A DNA stretch of 64,000 nucleotides from Dactylosporangium vinaceum (GTDB taxonomy: Bacteria; Actinomycetota; Actinomycetes; Mycobacteriales; Micromonosporaceae): positions 3,720,001 to 3,784,000 of the forward strand of contig NZ_CP061913.1 of assembly GCF_019904175.1 (NCBI RefSeq), written 5' to 3'. The notes beneath the pieces were generated by a model. The model worked only from the letters and a program-made list of their open reading frames with translations, searched no databases and was not told the origin of the DNA. Shown here in pieces: positions 17,513 to 26,419 of the stretch (the stretch's first letter is position 1; each line of letters opens with the position of its first letter). A program made the position numbers and the translations under genes.

Positions 17513-18739
17513 ATGGGCATCTCGGTGAACATGCCCAGCGGATCCACCGCCCTGGCGCTGCTGCCGCTGGCCGTGCTGGCCCTCGGCCTGATGGCGTACG
17601 CGCTGGTGCACCTCGTCCGGGCTCCGTCGGCGCCGTACGTGCCGAAGTGGGTGTGGGCCGTCGTGATCCTGATCTCCGTTCCCTGGGGCGCGCTGGCGTA
17701 CCTGTTGGTACGCGGCCGCAGCCAGACCGTTGCGGACACGTCCGGGCCGGCGCTTCGGGCCGCTCCGGAGCCGCCGGCTTCGCCCGTGCCGGCCGTCCGG
17801 CCCAGGGCGGCGGACGCGGTCCTGGTCTCCACTGTGGGGTTGACGCGCGACTACGGGGCGGGCGCCGGGCTCTTCGGCGTCGACCTGCGGGTTCCCGAGG
17901 GCGCGGTGTACGGGTTGGTCGGCCCCAACGGCGCCGGGAAGAGCACCCTCCTGTCGATCCTCAGCGGCCTGCGCCGCGCGGACTCCGGCACGATCGCGGT
18001 CGGGGTCCCGCGGACCTCGGTCGCCGTCTGCCCGGACGTGCCGGAGTTCGAGCCGTGGCTGACCGCCGCGGAGGTCGTCGACCTCGCCCGGCAGTACGTC
18101 GCGCCCGCCCTCGGGTTCGACGCCGTGCGCGAAGCACTGTCGTCGACCGGCTTGAACGACGTCGCGGACCGGCGCGTCGGCGCCTTCTCCCGCGGTATGA
18201 CACAGCGGCTGGGCCTGGCGGCCGCCCTGGTCGGCGATCCGCGGCTGCTGCTGCTCGACGAACCCACCGCCGCCCTGGACCCGGCCGGTCGGGCGGAGAT
18301 CCTCGACCTCGTCGGAGGGATGCGCGGCCGGCGCACGGTCGTCTTCTCCAGCCACATCCTCGCCGACGTGCAGCGGGTCGCGGACACCGTCGGCGTGCTC
18401 GGCGCCGGCCGGCTGCTGTACCAGGGCAGCACGCGAGGGCTGATCGACGAGCATCTGCAACCGACGTGGTCGCTGCGGCTCACCGGGCCGGTCGAGCGGA
18501 TCGCCGACGCGTTCCGGGCGCAACCATGGGTGGTGCGAGCCGACCTCATCGACCGGGACCGGATACAGCTCACCGCGGACACCGTCGCGCACGGTGAACG
18601 CGGTATTCCCTCCGTGCTCGCCGCGAGTGACGCCGGACTGATCTCGTGCGAACCACTGGCGGCCGACCTCGAGAGTGCCTTCCTGGCCCTGACCGCGAAC
18701 AGCCCGGCGGTACCACAAATCCTGGAGATGCGGCGATGA
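17513..18739 (+). CDS. ABC transporter ATPase with N-terminal PLDc_N-like membrane domain
   Basis: A 408-aa protein. Residues 1-70 form a two-helix membrane domain (TM about 12-34 and 47-68, the second with KWVWAVVILISVPWGALAYL) like the PLDc_N module. A Pro/Ala linker precedes the ATPase domain: Walker A GPNGAGKST (about 138), signature FSRGMTQR (about 225), Walker B LLLLDEPT (about 244) and H-loop SSHI (about 279). It is an export-type (ABC-2) ATPase working with the permease that follows with an ATGA overlap. The start at 17513 keeps the membrane domain intact and has a G-rich ribosome site. The fusion is unusual, since most partners of this kind are soluble. Confidence 0.85.
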   Translation: MGISVNMPSGSTALALLPLAVLALGLMAYALVHLVRAPSAPYVPKWVWAVVILISVPWGALAYLLVRGRSQTVADTSGPALRAAPEPPASPVPAVRPRAADAVLVSTVGLTRDYGAGAGLFGVDLRVPEGAVYGLVGPNGAGKSTLLSILSGLRRADSGTIAVGVPRTSVAVCPDVPEFEPWLTAAEVVDLARQYVAPALGFDAVREALSSTGLNDVADRRVGAFSRGMTQRLGLAAALVGDPRLLLLDEPTAALDPAGRAEILDLVGGMRGRRTVVFSSHILADVQRVADTVGVLGAGRLLYQGSTRGLIDEHLQPTWSLRLTGPVERIADAFRAQPWVVRADLIDRDRIQLTADTVAHGERGIPSVLAASDAGLISCEPLAADLESAFLALTANSPAVPQILEMRR

Positions 18740-19485
18740 CTCCGTGGCGACTGGAATGGCTGCGCATGACGCGCTCGGCCCGCGGCATCACCCTGATCGC
18801 CGTGTACGCGTTCTTCGGCCTCGCCGGCCCGCTGCTGGCCAAGTACATGGCCCAGATCGTCAAACTCAGCTCCTCCGACGTCACCATCATCGCGCCGCCA
18901 CCGGAACCGGCCGACGGGATCGAGAACTTCATCAGCCAGGGCAGCCAGACCGGCCTGATCGTGCTCGCCGTCGTCGCGGCCGGGGTGTTGTCCCTCGACG
19001 CCCACCGCGGACTGGCCATCTTCTACCGCACCCGCGCCACCGGCTGGTTCACCCTCGTCTGGCCGCGGTTCGTCGCCGTCAGCCTGACAGCGCTCATCGC
19101 CTACTTCCTCGGTACCGCCGCCGCCTGGTTCGAGACCACAGTGGTCCTCGCCCCGCTGCCCACCGCCCGGGTGTTGCTCGGCGCGTCGCTGGGAGCGGTG
19201 TTCCTGGTCTTCGCGGTGGCCGTGGTCACCGCCGCCGCCACCGTCAGCCGAACCACGCTGGCCACCGTCGGCATCTCCCTCGTCGTACTCCTGCTGGTGC
19301 TGCCGGTATCAGCCACCGTCCCCGTGCTGCGCCCGTGGCTGCCCAGCAGCCTGCTGACCGCGCCGGCGGCCGTCCTCACCGACGACGGCATCGCGGGCTA
19401 CGGACGCGCGGTGGCGGTGTCGCTGGCCGCGACCGTCGCGCTGCTGGCGATCGCTGCCTACCGAACCTCGAGACGGGAGGTCTGA
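18736..19485 (+). CDS. ABC-2 type permease
   Basis: A 249-aa integral membrane protein with about six membrane segments. It begins TPWRLEWLRMTRSARGITLI, a common start of ABC-2 permeases, and has a 40-residue external loop after TM1. It is translationally coupled to the ATPase (ATGA overlap) and followed one base after its stop by the next membrane protein gene. The substrate is unknown; systems of this type in actinomycetes often export peptides or antibiotics or serve in resistance. No regulator is linked directly. Confidence 0.8.
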   Translation: MTPWRLEWLRMTRSARGITLIAVYAFFGLAGPLLAKYMAQIVKLSSSDVTIIAPPPEPADGIENFISQGSQTGLIVLAVVAAGVLSLDAHRGLAIFYRTRATGWFTLVWPRFVAVSLTALIAYFLGTAAAWFETTVVLAPLPTARVLLGASLGAVFLVFAVAVVTAAATVSRTTLATVGISLVVLLLVLPVSATVPVLRPWLPSSLLTAPAAVLTDDGIAGYGRAVAVSLAATVALLAIAAYRTSRREV

Positions 19486-19486
19486 C

Positions 19487-19945
19487 ATGGCAGCCACCGG
19501 AGCTTCCGGGACCGGTCACCGTTCACACGGGGCGGCGGGCCCTGGTCTCGCCGCGACGCCACCGCCGGGGCCGTGGCGGCGCACGCTCGGCCTCGTCGCC
19601 GGCGTCACCAGCGTCGCCGCGATCGGCGGGGCGGTACAGCTGATCACCGGGACCTACACGCCACCAGTGAGCGATCTCGAGCCAGTGGGTCTGCACTCGT
19701 GGGTAGTGCCGGGGCTCTGGCTTGCCGCCAGCGTCGCCGTGCCCTGCGCCTGCGTGACACTCCTGGCCTGGCATCGCTCACCGCGGGTCGGCACCGCCGC
19801 GATCGCCGCCGGGCTGCTGCTCGGCGGCGAACTCGTCGTCCAGATACCCTTCGTCGGGCTGGACGTCCTGCAGGCCGTGATGGGGATCGTCGCGCTGGCC
19901 CTGCTGGGACTCGGCTTTGCCGCACGCGGGATATGCGGTCACTGA
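19487..19945 (+). CDS. Membrane protein, 152 aa, four TM
   Basis: A small membrane protein with four predicted helices (LGLVAGVTSVAAIGGAVQLI, then WVVPGLWLAASVAVPCACVT and two more) after a 30-residue Gly/Ala/Pro N-terminus. It starts one base after the permease stop, so it belongs to the same transcript. It is probably an accessory subunit of the exporter. I do not recognise a named family. Confidence 0.7.
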   Translation: MAATGASGTGHRSHGAAGPGLAATPPPGPWRRTLGLVAGVTSVAAIGGAVQLITGTYTPPVSDLEPVGLHSWVVPGLWLAASVAVPCACVTLLAWHRSPRVGTAAIAAGLLLGGELVVQIPFVGLDVLQAVMGIVALALLGLGFAARGICGH

Positions 19946-20249
19946 TCCGGAACGGGCTTCAGCGAAGTCGCTACCGCCGTGAGCGGGTTGGAACGTCCGT
20001 CATGGGCGCTGCGCCGCTCAGGTGCCGTACTGCGGCAGCAGGCCGCATCGACAAGGGCTTCGTCGGCGGCACCATGGACAACACGGGCCTCACGATGGTC
20101 TCCCCCGCCGCGATCGTCGCGCCGGTGTCCGACCGGACTGGACGTGGATCGACGGCTACTGTTCGGACCACAACGGGCCATCGACCTGACCTCACCCGTC
20201 ACCGTTCGTCCGGCGCGGCAACCCGACCATCCCGCACAGAAGGAGAGTG
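19946..20249. other. Intergenic stretch
   Basis: About 300 bases without a supported gene between the exporter operon and the next membrane protein. I see no clear hairpin or repeat. Confidence 0.4.
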
Positions 20250-20780
20250 ATGCGTTCGCGCCCGGCGATCTGGTGGTACGTGCTGCCGCCCGCACTGCTG
20301 CTGGTGTTCCTGGGCTGTGGCGGCCTCGTCGCGGGCCAGGCCACCGTGACGGGTGACCGGCCCGCCCGGCCGGTCGCGGGGCCCGGCGACTCGGTGCACG
20401 TCGAGCTGGAGCCCGGCGTCACGTTCACCGTGTACCAGCAGGCGCCGCGCCATGAGGCGGGGTCCGACTGCAGCCTGGCCCCCGACGGCGGCGACGCGGA
20501 GGGGCTCGGCGCGGGCAGCGGCGCCCACTGGACCGAGGTGTTCCAGCACCGGCCGGCGACGGTCCGGGCCGGCGGGAACGCCTACCACTACGGACTCCAG
20601 GTGACCGGCCGCAAGCGGGTCGGCATCACCGTCTCCTGCGCCGGCGGCCCGATCCTCGTGGAGCGCGGGTTCGAGCCGGCGTGGACCACCGTCACTGTCC
20701 TAGTGCTTGCGGTGGTACTGGCCGCGGGCGGCATGGTCGCGATCGCGGCCCTGCGCCGGGCCCCGGTCCGGGCTGGTTAG
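20250..20780 (+). CDS. Membrane-anchored extracellular protein, 176 aa
   Basis: An N-terminal membrane segment (WWYVLPPALLLVFLGCGGLV), an external beta-rich domain of about 115 residues with one cysteine pair (DCSLAP and SCAGGP), and a C-terminal membrane segment (TVLVLAVVLAAGGMVAI) followed by basic RRAP. ATG 20250 sits just behind AGGAG. It may belong to the exporter locus upstream, separated by 300 bases. No named family recognised. A hairpin at 20802-20834 ends it. Confidence 0.7.
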   Translation: MRSRPAIWWYVLPPALLLVFLGCGGLVAGQATVTGDRPARPVAGPGDSVHVELEPGVTFTVYQQAPRHEAGSDCSLAPDGGDAEGLGAGSGAHWTEVFQHRPATVRAGGNAYHYGLQVTGRKRVGITVSCAGGPILVERGFEPAWTTVTVLVLAVVLAAGGMVAIAALRRAPVRAG

Positions 20781-20801
20781 CTAGCGCATCCTTGCGCGCA
20801 C

Positions 20802-20834
20802 CACGCCGTTCGGCTCTGAGAACCGGGCGGCGTG
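20802..20834 (+). terminator. Hairpin terminator
   Basis: CACGCCG and CGGCGTG form a perfect seven-pair stem around a 19-base loop, 22 bases after the stop codon of the membrane protein gene. Confidence 0.6.
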
Positions 20835-21094
20835 GCAGCTCTCAAACCGAACGCGTCACAGCTTGTGGTGCAAGTACCTGCCAGACATCCACCCGGGCAA
20901 TAGTTGCCGCGGTGGAGATGGTTGGCTTACCCGTAGGCGTCACGAAGGTCAACCCCTCCGGCCCACTGCGCCGGCGAACGGCCCGCGCCGCGCCATGCGC
21001 CAGAGAATGCCGCGACCAGAGCCAACCGCATAGCCCGCTGCCAGCTGCGTCGCCGCCGTGTTGGCCAACCCTCCATCTCGACAGTCCGCGGCTA

Positions 21095-22026
21095 GGTTCT
21101 GTCTCGCGGATCATGGCGTTGGTTCGTTGAACTGGTGTGGCCCGTGGTGATCTGCGTAATGGCGAGTGGGCTGTGCTGGCGCCGTTGTTGCCGGCGCAGC
21201 CCGTTCGGGGTGGTCGGTGGCGTGACCACCGACAGGTGATCAATGCGATCTGCTGGGTGAAGCGGACCGGGTCGCCGTGGCGTGACCTGCCGGAACGGTA
21301 CGGGCCGTGGAAGACGCCGTACCAGCGGTTCCGCAGGTGGGCCGCGGACGGGACCTGGGCCGTGCTCAAACAGCAGGTGCTCGCGCTCGCCGAAGCGGAC
21401 GGCGACATCGACTGGGACGCTCAGGTCGACTCGACGATCGTGCGGGTGCACCAGCATGCGGCCGGCGCCCGTAAAAGGGGCTCGACCGGGACGAGTCACA
21501 GGCACGGCAAGGCATCGGACGTTCCCGCGGCGGGCTGACCACGAAGGTCCACACCCTGTCCGACGGACGTGGCCGGTCCCTCGCCACCCGGATCACACCC
21601 GGTCAGGCCGCCGACACCCGGCAGCTGCAACCGCTGCTGGACCAGGTGTCGGTCCCGCGTCCCGGTCGTCGTGGACGTCCACGCAAGCGCCCGGACTCGG
21701 TCACCGGCGACAAGGCCTACTCCTCGCGGTCCAACCGCGAGCTGCTGCGTTCACGGGACATCACCACGGTCATCCCGGAACCCAACGACCAGATCGCCAA
21801 CCGGAAGCGACGCGGCTGCACCGGGGGTAGGCCACCGAACTTCGACCGCGTCGCTTACCGGCGGCGTCATCAGGTCGAACGCGGCTTCAACCGGCGCAAA
21901 CACTGGCGCGGCCTCGCGACCCGCTTCGACAAGTTGGGCAGCCACGATCAGGCCACCCTCGACCTGGTCGAAACCCTCGACTGGCTACGCGCCGTTCCCG
22001 ACAATCATGATCCGCGAGACAGAACC
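21095..22026 (+). mobile_element. IS5-family insertion sequence, complete
   Basis: About 932 bp with perfect terminal inverted repeats (GGTTCTGTCTCGCGGATCAT then G; 21095-21115 and 22006-22026). Each end abuts TA within a palindromic CTAG, fitting the TA/CTAG target duplication of the IS427 group. It contains the two-frame transposase. Both ends look intact. Confidence 0.9.
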
Positions 22027-22029
22027 TAG
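21137..22029 (+). CDS. IS5-family transposase, two overlapping frames
   Basis: Frame A (21137-21538) encodes the DUF4096-type N-terminal part (RNGEWAVLAPLLP, WVKRTGSPWRDLPERYGPWK) and the first catalytic Asp (WDAQVDSTIV). Frame B, continuing to 22029 in the -1 frame from about 21520, encodes GRSRGGLTTKVH, the second Asp (TGDKAYSS) and the Glu segment (RHQVERGFNRRKHWRG). The two-frame layout is normal for IS427-group elements, which use a programmed frameshift, so this can be active. The stop codon uses TAG of the duplicated target. Confidence 0.85.
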
Positions 22030-22438
22030 CGGAGCGGCGCTGCCGGCCCGTACAGAGCCCTTCTGCCTGCCCACTCCGCACCGCGTACGGATCGTCGTCG
22101 TCGCCTGCGGCGACAAGATCGCACCGTGCCGGGGCCCAGGCGACGTGCAGGCCGCGATCGAACACAGCGGAGTCAGCGGCGGCGTCCGGGTGGTACCCGC
22201 CGCGATCGACGGCCGGCCGGTGACGGCGTACCAGACCGAGGGCACCATGGCCGCTGCCCACCGGATCCAGGCCATCGACGGTGTGGTGTCGGTGATGCTG
22301 GCGGCACCGTGCCGCATGACCTGAACCGATTGCCGACGTTGCTGTTCGCACCGCACGTGCCAGTCGTGCAGGCGTACCGGCGACGTGGCGGCAACGACAT
22401 GTGATGCATCTGGCCACGGCTCGCGTTCTGATGAGCGA
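22028..22438. other. Unassigned stretch behind the IS
   Basis: An open plus-strand frame ends at 22324 (VRIVVVACGDKIAPCRGPGD, then QAIDGVVSVMLAAP), but it has no start after the IS, so it could be the 3' part of a gene split by the insertion. I cannot identify it, and the sequence left of the IS offers no clear 5' half. Confidence 0.35.
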
Positions 22439-23389
22439 TCAGGCCGCGCGACGCAGGATCCACCACACCGCGACGGTCAACACGACGGCCGACAGTACGG
22501 CGAAGATGCCGAACTCTATGCACTGGAACGTCCAGAAGCGGGTGAGGGGCTGGTAGGTGTCCACGAATCGGTAGCCGTGCTCGACCGCGCATGTTTGGGC
22601 CTCTGCGCGGGCGGGCATGGCGCTGCAGGGGTCGAGGACGCCGACGGTGCCGAGGATGTGGCCATCGCGGTCGACGACCTCGCTGCCGAGGATCCAGTCG
22701 CCGCTGTTGCGGCGCGGGCTGGTCGTACCGAACGCGTAGGTGACGTCAAGCGGTGGCCGGTAGTGGCTGCGCAGGGCCTGGATGCCGAGCTTGATCGGTA
22801 GGTACGCGACGAGGGTGAGCACCATCGCGGGCACGGTCCGCCGGAAGATCGCGCCCGCGGCGGCGCCCAGGGTGAACGCGAAGAGTGTGTAGCCGATGGG
22901 GACGATGCCGCGGACGTCGAACACCTCCGGATTGAGCCGGCCGAAGTCGTCCTGGATCTGCTCCATCGGCGCGAACCACCACGTCATCAACCAGGTCAGG
23001 GCGGCGGCAACAGTCGTGGCGCCGAGCAGGAACAGGCCCAGCTTCGTGGCCAGCCAGCGGAGCCGGCCGACCGACTGCGTCCAGACCAGGCGATGGGTGC
23101 CCTGCTCGATCTCCCGCGCGATCAGCGGGCCGCCCCAGAACATGCCGGTGAGCAGCGGCACCAGGGTGATCCAGCGGTACGAGGCGATCACGACGCTGAA
23201 GTTGGCGGTGAAGTCGCGGGCGAGGGCCTGGCAGTCGGCGCCCGAGGCGAGGCAGGCGCTCAGCCCTGAGGCGTCCATGTAGCCGGCCATCGCGCGGCGG
23301 GTCAGCAGCGCGTACAGCGCGACGGCAACGAGCAGCACCGCGGATGCGAGCAGGTTGGGGCGGGCCAGCCGCAGACTGAGCCGGGTCAT
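22439..23389 (-). CDS. ABC-2 type permease
   Basis: A 316-aa integral membrane protein with about six helices. TM1 (LLASAVLLVAVALYALL) is followed by a long external loop with two cysteines (LSACLASGADC). The cytoplasmic motif GGPLIAREIEQGTHRLVWTQ is the classic signature of ABC-2 permeases linked to YtrB/BcrA-type ATPases. A second external loop contains two more cysteines. ATG 23389 overlaps the stop of the ATPase gene (ATGA). It probably exports or expels a peptide or antibiotic; the neighbouring kinase/regulator pair may control it. Confidence 0.85.
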   Translation of the reverse strand: MTRLSLRLARPNLLASAVLLVAVALYALLTRRAMAGYMDASGLSACLASGADCQALARDFTANFSVVIASYRWITLVPLLTGMFWGGPLIAREIEQGTHRLVWTQSVGRLRWLATKLGLFLLGATTVAAALTWLMTWWFAPMEQIQDDFGRLNPEVFDVRGIVPIGYTLFAFTLGAAAGAIFRRTVPAMVLTLVAYLPIKLGIQALRSHYRPPLDVTYAFGTTSPRRNSGDWILGSEVVDRDGHILGTVGVLDPCSAMPARAEAQTCAVEHGYRFVDTYQPLTRFWTFQCIEFGIFAVLSAVVLTVAVWWILRRAA

Positions 23390-24231
23390 GCGTTCGTGGA
23401 CATGTAGGCGAGGACGAGCTCTTCCATCGACGCCGGCCGGACCGTCCAGGCCGGATCCGAGATCGGGTGTTCGGTCCGGACGAGGAGGCTGGCCCGGTTC
23501 GCGCTGTACTCGGCGTGTATTACCCGGTGCTCCGAGCCCAGCGTGGCCGCCTGAGCTCGGGGACCGGTGGCAATTCGGTGCCGGCGGAGCAGGGCCTCGC
23601 TGCTGTCGGCGAGCTGCACCCGGGAGGCGGCCAGCAGTACAAGATATTCGCAGGTCCGCTCGACATCGGTGAGCAGGTGGGAGGACAGCACCACTGTCAC
23701 TCCCGAGTCGGCGACCTCGTCCAGGAGGATCTTGAGGAACTCGCGGCGGGCCAGCGGGTCCAGGTCGGCCACCGGCTCGTCGAGCAGCAGCAGCTTCGGC
23801 CGTTTGCCGAGGGCCATTGCGAGGGCCAGCTGGGAGCGCTGGCCGCCGGAGAGTGAGCCGACCTTCTGCCGGAGCGGGATGTCGGCGCGGGCCATGCGTT
23901 GACGGGCCAGCGCGAGGTCCCACCTCGGGTTCAGCCAGTCACCCACGCTGAGCGTCTCGGCGACGGTGAGGCTGCGGTACAGCGGCTTGTCCTGAGCCAC
24001 GAAGCCGACCTCGGCGATCGCGGAGCGCGGCGGGCGGCCAAGGACGTGGACGTCTCCGGTGCTCGGGCGTAGCAGCCCGGTTGCGAGGCTCAGCAAGGTC
24101 GTCTTGCCGGCGCCGTTCGGGCCGAGCAGCCCGATGACGCGGCCCGGCGGCAGGCTGAGCGAGCAGTCGCGCAGTGCCCAGGTCCGGCGGTAGCGGCGGC
24201 CGAGGCCGGTCGCCTCGAGTGCGGGTGTCAT
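23386..24231 (-). CDS. ABC transporter ATPase
   Basis: A 281-aa ATPase. Walker A GPNGAGKTT (about 37-45), signature SLSGGQRSQLALAMAL (about 132), Walker B LLLLDEP with D-loop ADLDP, and H-loop LSSHLL. All motifs are intact. The C-terminal 60 residues are a small regulatory extension ending in MEELVLAYM, usual for this export group. ATG 24231 is chosen because the first family strand (LEATGLGRRY) follows at once. It is the first gene of a two-gene operon with the permease and is divergent from the histidine kinase gene at 24342. Confidence 0.9.
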   Translation of the reverse strand: MTPALEATGLGRRYRRTWALRDCSLSLPPGRVIGLLGPNGAGKTTLLSLATGLLRPSTGDVHVLGRPPRSAIAEVGFVAQDKPLYRSLTVAETLSVGDWLNPRWDLALARQRMARADIPLRQKVGSLSGGQRSQLALAMALGKRPKLLLLDEPVADLDPLARREFLKILLDEVADSGVTVVLSSHLLTDVERTCEYLVLLAASRVQLADSSEALLRRHRIATGPRAQAATLGSEHRVIHAEYSANRASLLVRTEHPISDPAWTVRPASMEELVLAYMSTNA

Positions 24232-24341
24232 GGGTACCGACGATCCCGGGGCGGACGAGCGCGCGCATCCCCCGAAGGTCACGCCCGGCCGCCCCGATTT
24301 GCGGGATCCGCCGACGGTGCGGCCGTCGATACGCTGGGCCG

Positions 24342-25739
24342 GTGTTCTCCCGTCTCGGTCTGCGTCCGCGCATGGCGGTGTCGTACGTTCTGGTGTCGGC
24401 CGCGGCGGTGCTCCTGGTCGAGGGGGTACTGCTGATCGTCATGTGGCCGCGCGTGTGGGCCGCGGACCGGGCCGTGCAGGCCGCACAGGACCGGGCCGTC
24501 CGGGCCGAACAGAGCCTGCTGCAGCTCACCGCCCGGTCTCTGGCCCATAACCTGGCCGAGGGCGGTTTCGCGGCCAACGCGGGCCGCAAGGGGCTGGTGC
24601 AGGTGCTTGCCGATGCGGACGGCCGGGTCGTCGCGGCCGACCCGGCTGACGCGTATCAGCGCAACGCGCAACTGCCGGCGCTCGCGCGTTCCGGTGGCCC
24701 GAGGGATGGGCGTACGGACGACAAGCGCGGGGTGTTCTACTGGGCCGCCGAGCCGAGCCCGACCGGCATCGCCTACGTGGAGCTGGACATCAAGGCCGTT
24801 CCGAGCGAACCGAAGTCCGGAACCGATCCCGGGCCGTCGGGGGACCGGCTGATCGGTTCGCTGGTGGTGCCGGGGATCGGGGCGCTGGTGCTGCTGGTCC
24901 CCGTCGGGGCGCTCTTCGGGCTGCTGAGCACCGGCCGGCTCATCCGGCGGGTCCAGCGCCTGGCCGACGGCACCGCGGCGATGTCCGGCGGCGACCTGAC
25001 GGTGCGCGTCCCGGTGTCGGGCGGCGACGAGGTCGGCCGGCTGGAGCGGGCGTTCAATGCGATGGCCGAGCGCCTCGACACCGCCCTGGCCGAGCAGCGC
25101 GCCGCGGCCGGGGCCGAGGCGCGCCGGGCCGAACGCGGCCGGATCGCCCGCGAACTGCACGACTCGATCTCACAGGACCTGTTCTCGGTGAGCCTTGTCG
25201 CTGCCGGACTGCGCAAGGCCCTCGACCCCGGCTCGGCGTTGCAGCAGCAGGCCGAGTCCATGGAGCAGGCCCTGGCCCGGACCATGCGCGAGATGCGTGC
25301 GCTGCTGCTGGAGTTGCGCCCTGTGCAGCTGGAGGACGCCGGGCTCACCGTGGCGCTGGAGCAGCTGTGCCGGGCTTATACGACCCGGCTCGGCATCCCG
25401 GTCACCGCGGACCTGGCCCCGGGCCGGCTCGGCCCCGCAACCGAGCACGCGGTGCTGCGGGTGGTGCAGGAGGCGGTCGGCAACGCTGTCCGCCACGGCG
25501 AGCCGGCGGCGATCGCGGTGCGCCTCACCACCGCCGGCGATCGGGTCGAGGTGACGGTCCGCGACGATGGCCGGGGCTTCGCCGTCGGCCGCGCCGCCGG
25601 CCGCTATGGCCTGGGCCTGGAGCTGATGCGGGAACGGCTGCGGGAAGTGGACGGGACGGTGGCGATCGACACGGCGCCGGGGGAGGGCACGACGGTCACG
25701 GTGACGCTGCCCTTGGAACTGCCGGATTCGGTACCGTGA
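24342..25739 (+). CDS. Sensor histidine kinase (HisKA_3, HAMP)
   Basis: A 465-aa membrane kinase. TM1 is near residues 12-34, an extracytoplasmic sensor domain covers about 35-165, TM2 is near 171-197, then a HAMP linker (RRVQRLADGTAAMSGGDLTV). The HisKA_3 box ARELHDSISQDLF has the phospho-acceptor His at about 273. The HATPase domain has an N box (EAVGNAVRHG) and a G box (DDGRGF, YGLGLELMRERL). GTG 24342 starts the family match. The response regulator follows after five bases. The divergent ABC exporter 110 bp away is a likely target. Confidence 0.9.
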   Translation: MFSRLGLRPRMAVSYVLVSAAAVLLVEGVLLIVMWPRVWAADRAVQAAQDRAVRAEQSLLQLTARSLAHNLAEGGFAANAGRKGLVQVLADADGRVVAADPADAYQRNAQLPALARSGGPRDGRTDDKRGVFYWAAEPSPTGIAYVELDIKAVPSEPKSGTDPGPSGDRLIGSLVVPGIGALVLLVPVGALFGLLSTGRLIRRVQRLADGTAAMSGGDLTVRVPVSGGDEVGRLERAFNAMAERLDTALAEQRAAAGAEARRAERGRIARELHDSISQDLFSVSLVAAGLRKALDPGSALQQQAESMEQALARTMREMRALLLELRPVQLEDAGLTVALEQLCRAYTTRLGIPVTADLAPGRLGPATEHAVLRVVQEAVGNAVRHGEPAAIAVRLTTAGDRVEVTVRDDGRGFAVGRAAGRYGLGLELMRERLREVDGTVAIDTAPGEGTTVTVTLPLELPDSVP

Positions 25740-25744
25740 ACGCC

Positions 25745-26419
25745 ATGATCCGGGTGCTGATCGTCGACGACCACGAGGTCGTGCGGCAGGGCCTGCGGTT
25801 CATGCTGAGCCAGGAACTCGGCGTCGAGGTCGTGGGCGAGGCCGGCGATGGCCCGGCGGCGCTCGTCGAGATCCGGCGCCTGCGGCCCGACGTCGTGCTG
25901 CTGGATATCGTGCTGCCCGGGCTGGACGGGCTCGGCGTCCTGCACGCGCTGCGCGGCGCCGAGCACCGCCCGGCGGTCATCGTGCTGACGTCCTACGCCG
26001 ATGAGCAGAAGGCGATCGAGGCGATGCGGGCCGGTGCGCTGTCATACCTGCCCAAGACCACCCCGGCCGACCGGGTCACCGAGGCGGTGCGGGCCGCGGC
26101 GACCGGCGGCAGCGTCCTGACGCCGGATGTCGCCGCAGCCGTGGTCCAGCGGTGGCGCGACCAGGACCGCGACGGCCCGCTCGACCGGCTCTCCGCCCGC
26201 GAGCGCGACGTGCTCGCCGAGCTCTCCCGGGGCCGCTCCAACCGGGAGATCGCCCGATCGCTGGCGCTCGGCGAGCAGACCGTCAAGTCCCACGTGTCGA
26301 GCATCCTCATGAAGCTTGGCCTGCAGGACCGCACCCAGGCCGCCATCTTCGGGCTGCAGCACGGCCTGGTCCCGCTCGGTGACGCACTGCGGAGCCCGGC
26401 CGATCCGGAAGTCCGCTGA
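25745..26419 (+). CDS. NarL/FixJ-type response regulator
   Basis: A 224-aa regulator. The receiver domain has DDH (9-10 acidic pair), phospho-acceptor Asp54 (LLDIVLPG), Thr/Ser near 82 and Lys near 104 (YLPKTTP). The C-terminal LuxR-type HTH reads LSARERDVLAELSRGRSNRE and onward to VKSHVSSILMKLG. It is partner of the kinase directly upstream. Its 3' end overlaps about 113 bases with the convergent membrane-protein frame. Confidence 0.9.
   Translation: MIRVLIVDDHEVVRQGLRFMLSQELGVEVVGEAGDGPAALVEIRRLRPDVVLLDIVLPGLDGLGVLHALRGAEHRPAVIVLTSYADEQKAIEAMRAGALSYLPKTTPADRVTEAVRAAATGGSVLTPDVAAAVVQRWRDQDRDGPLDRLSARERDVLAELSRGRSNREIARSLALGEQTVKSHVSSILMKLGLQDRTQAAIFGLQHGLVPLGDALRSPADPEVR

Noticed and set aside
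20850..22324. A gene split by the IS element
   Set aside because: Only the right flank has a protein-like frame; the left flank gives no matching first half, so I do not call an interrupted gene.
22439..24231. A biosynthetic gene cluster around the ABC exporters
   Set aside because: No synthase, precursor peptide or tailoring genes are present between 17 and 33 kb; the exporters are linked only to regulators.
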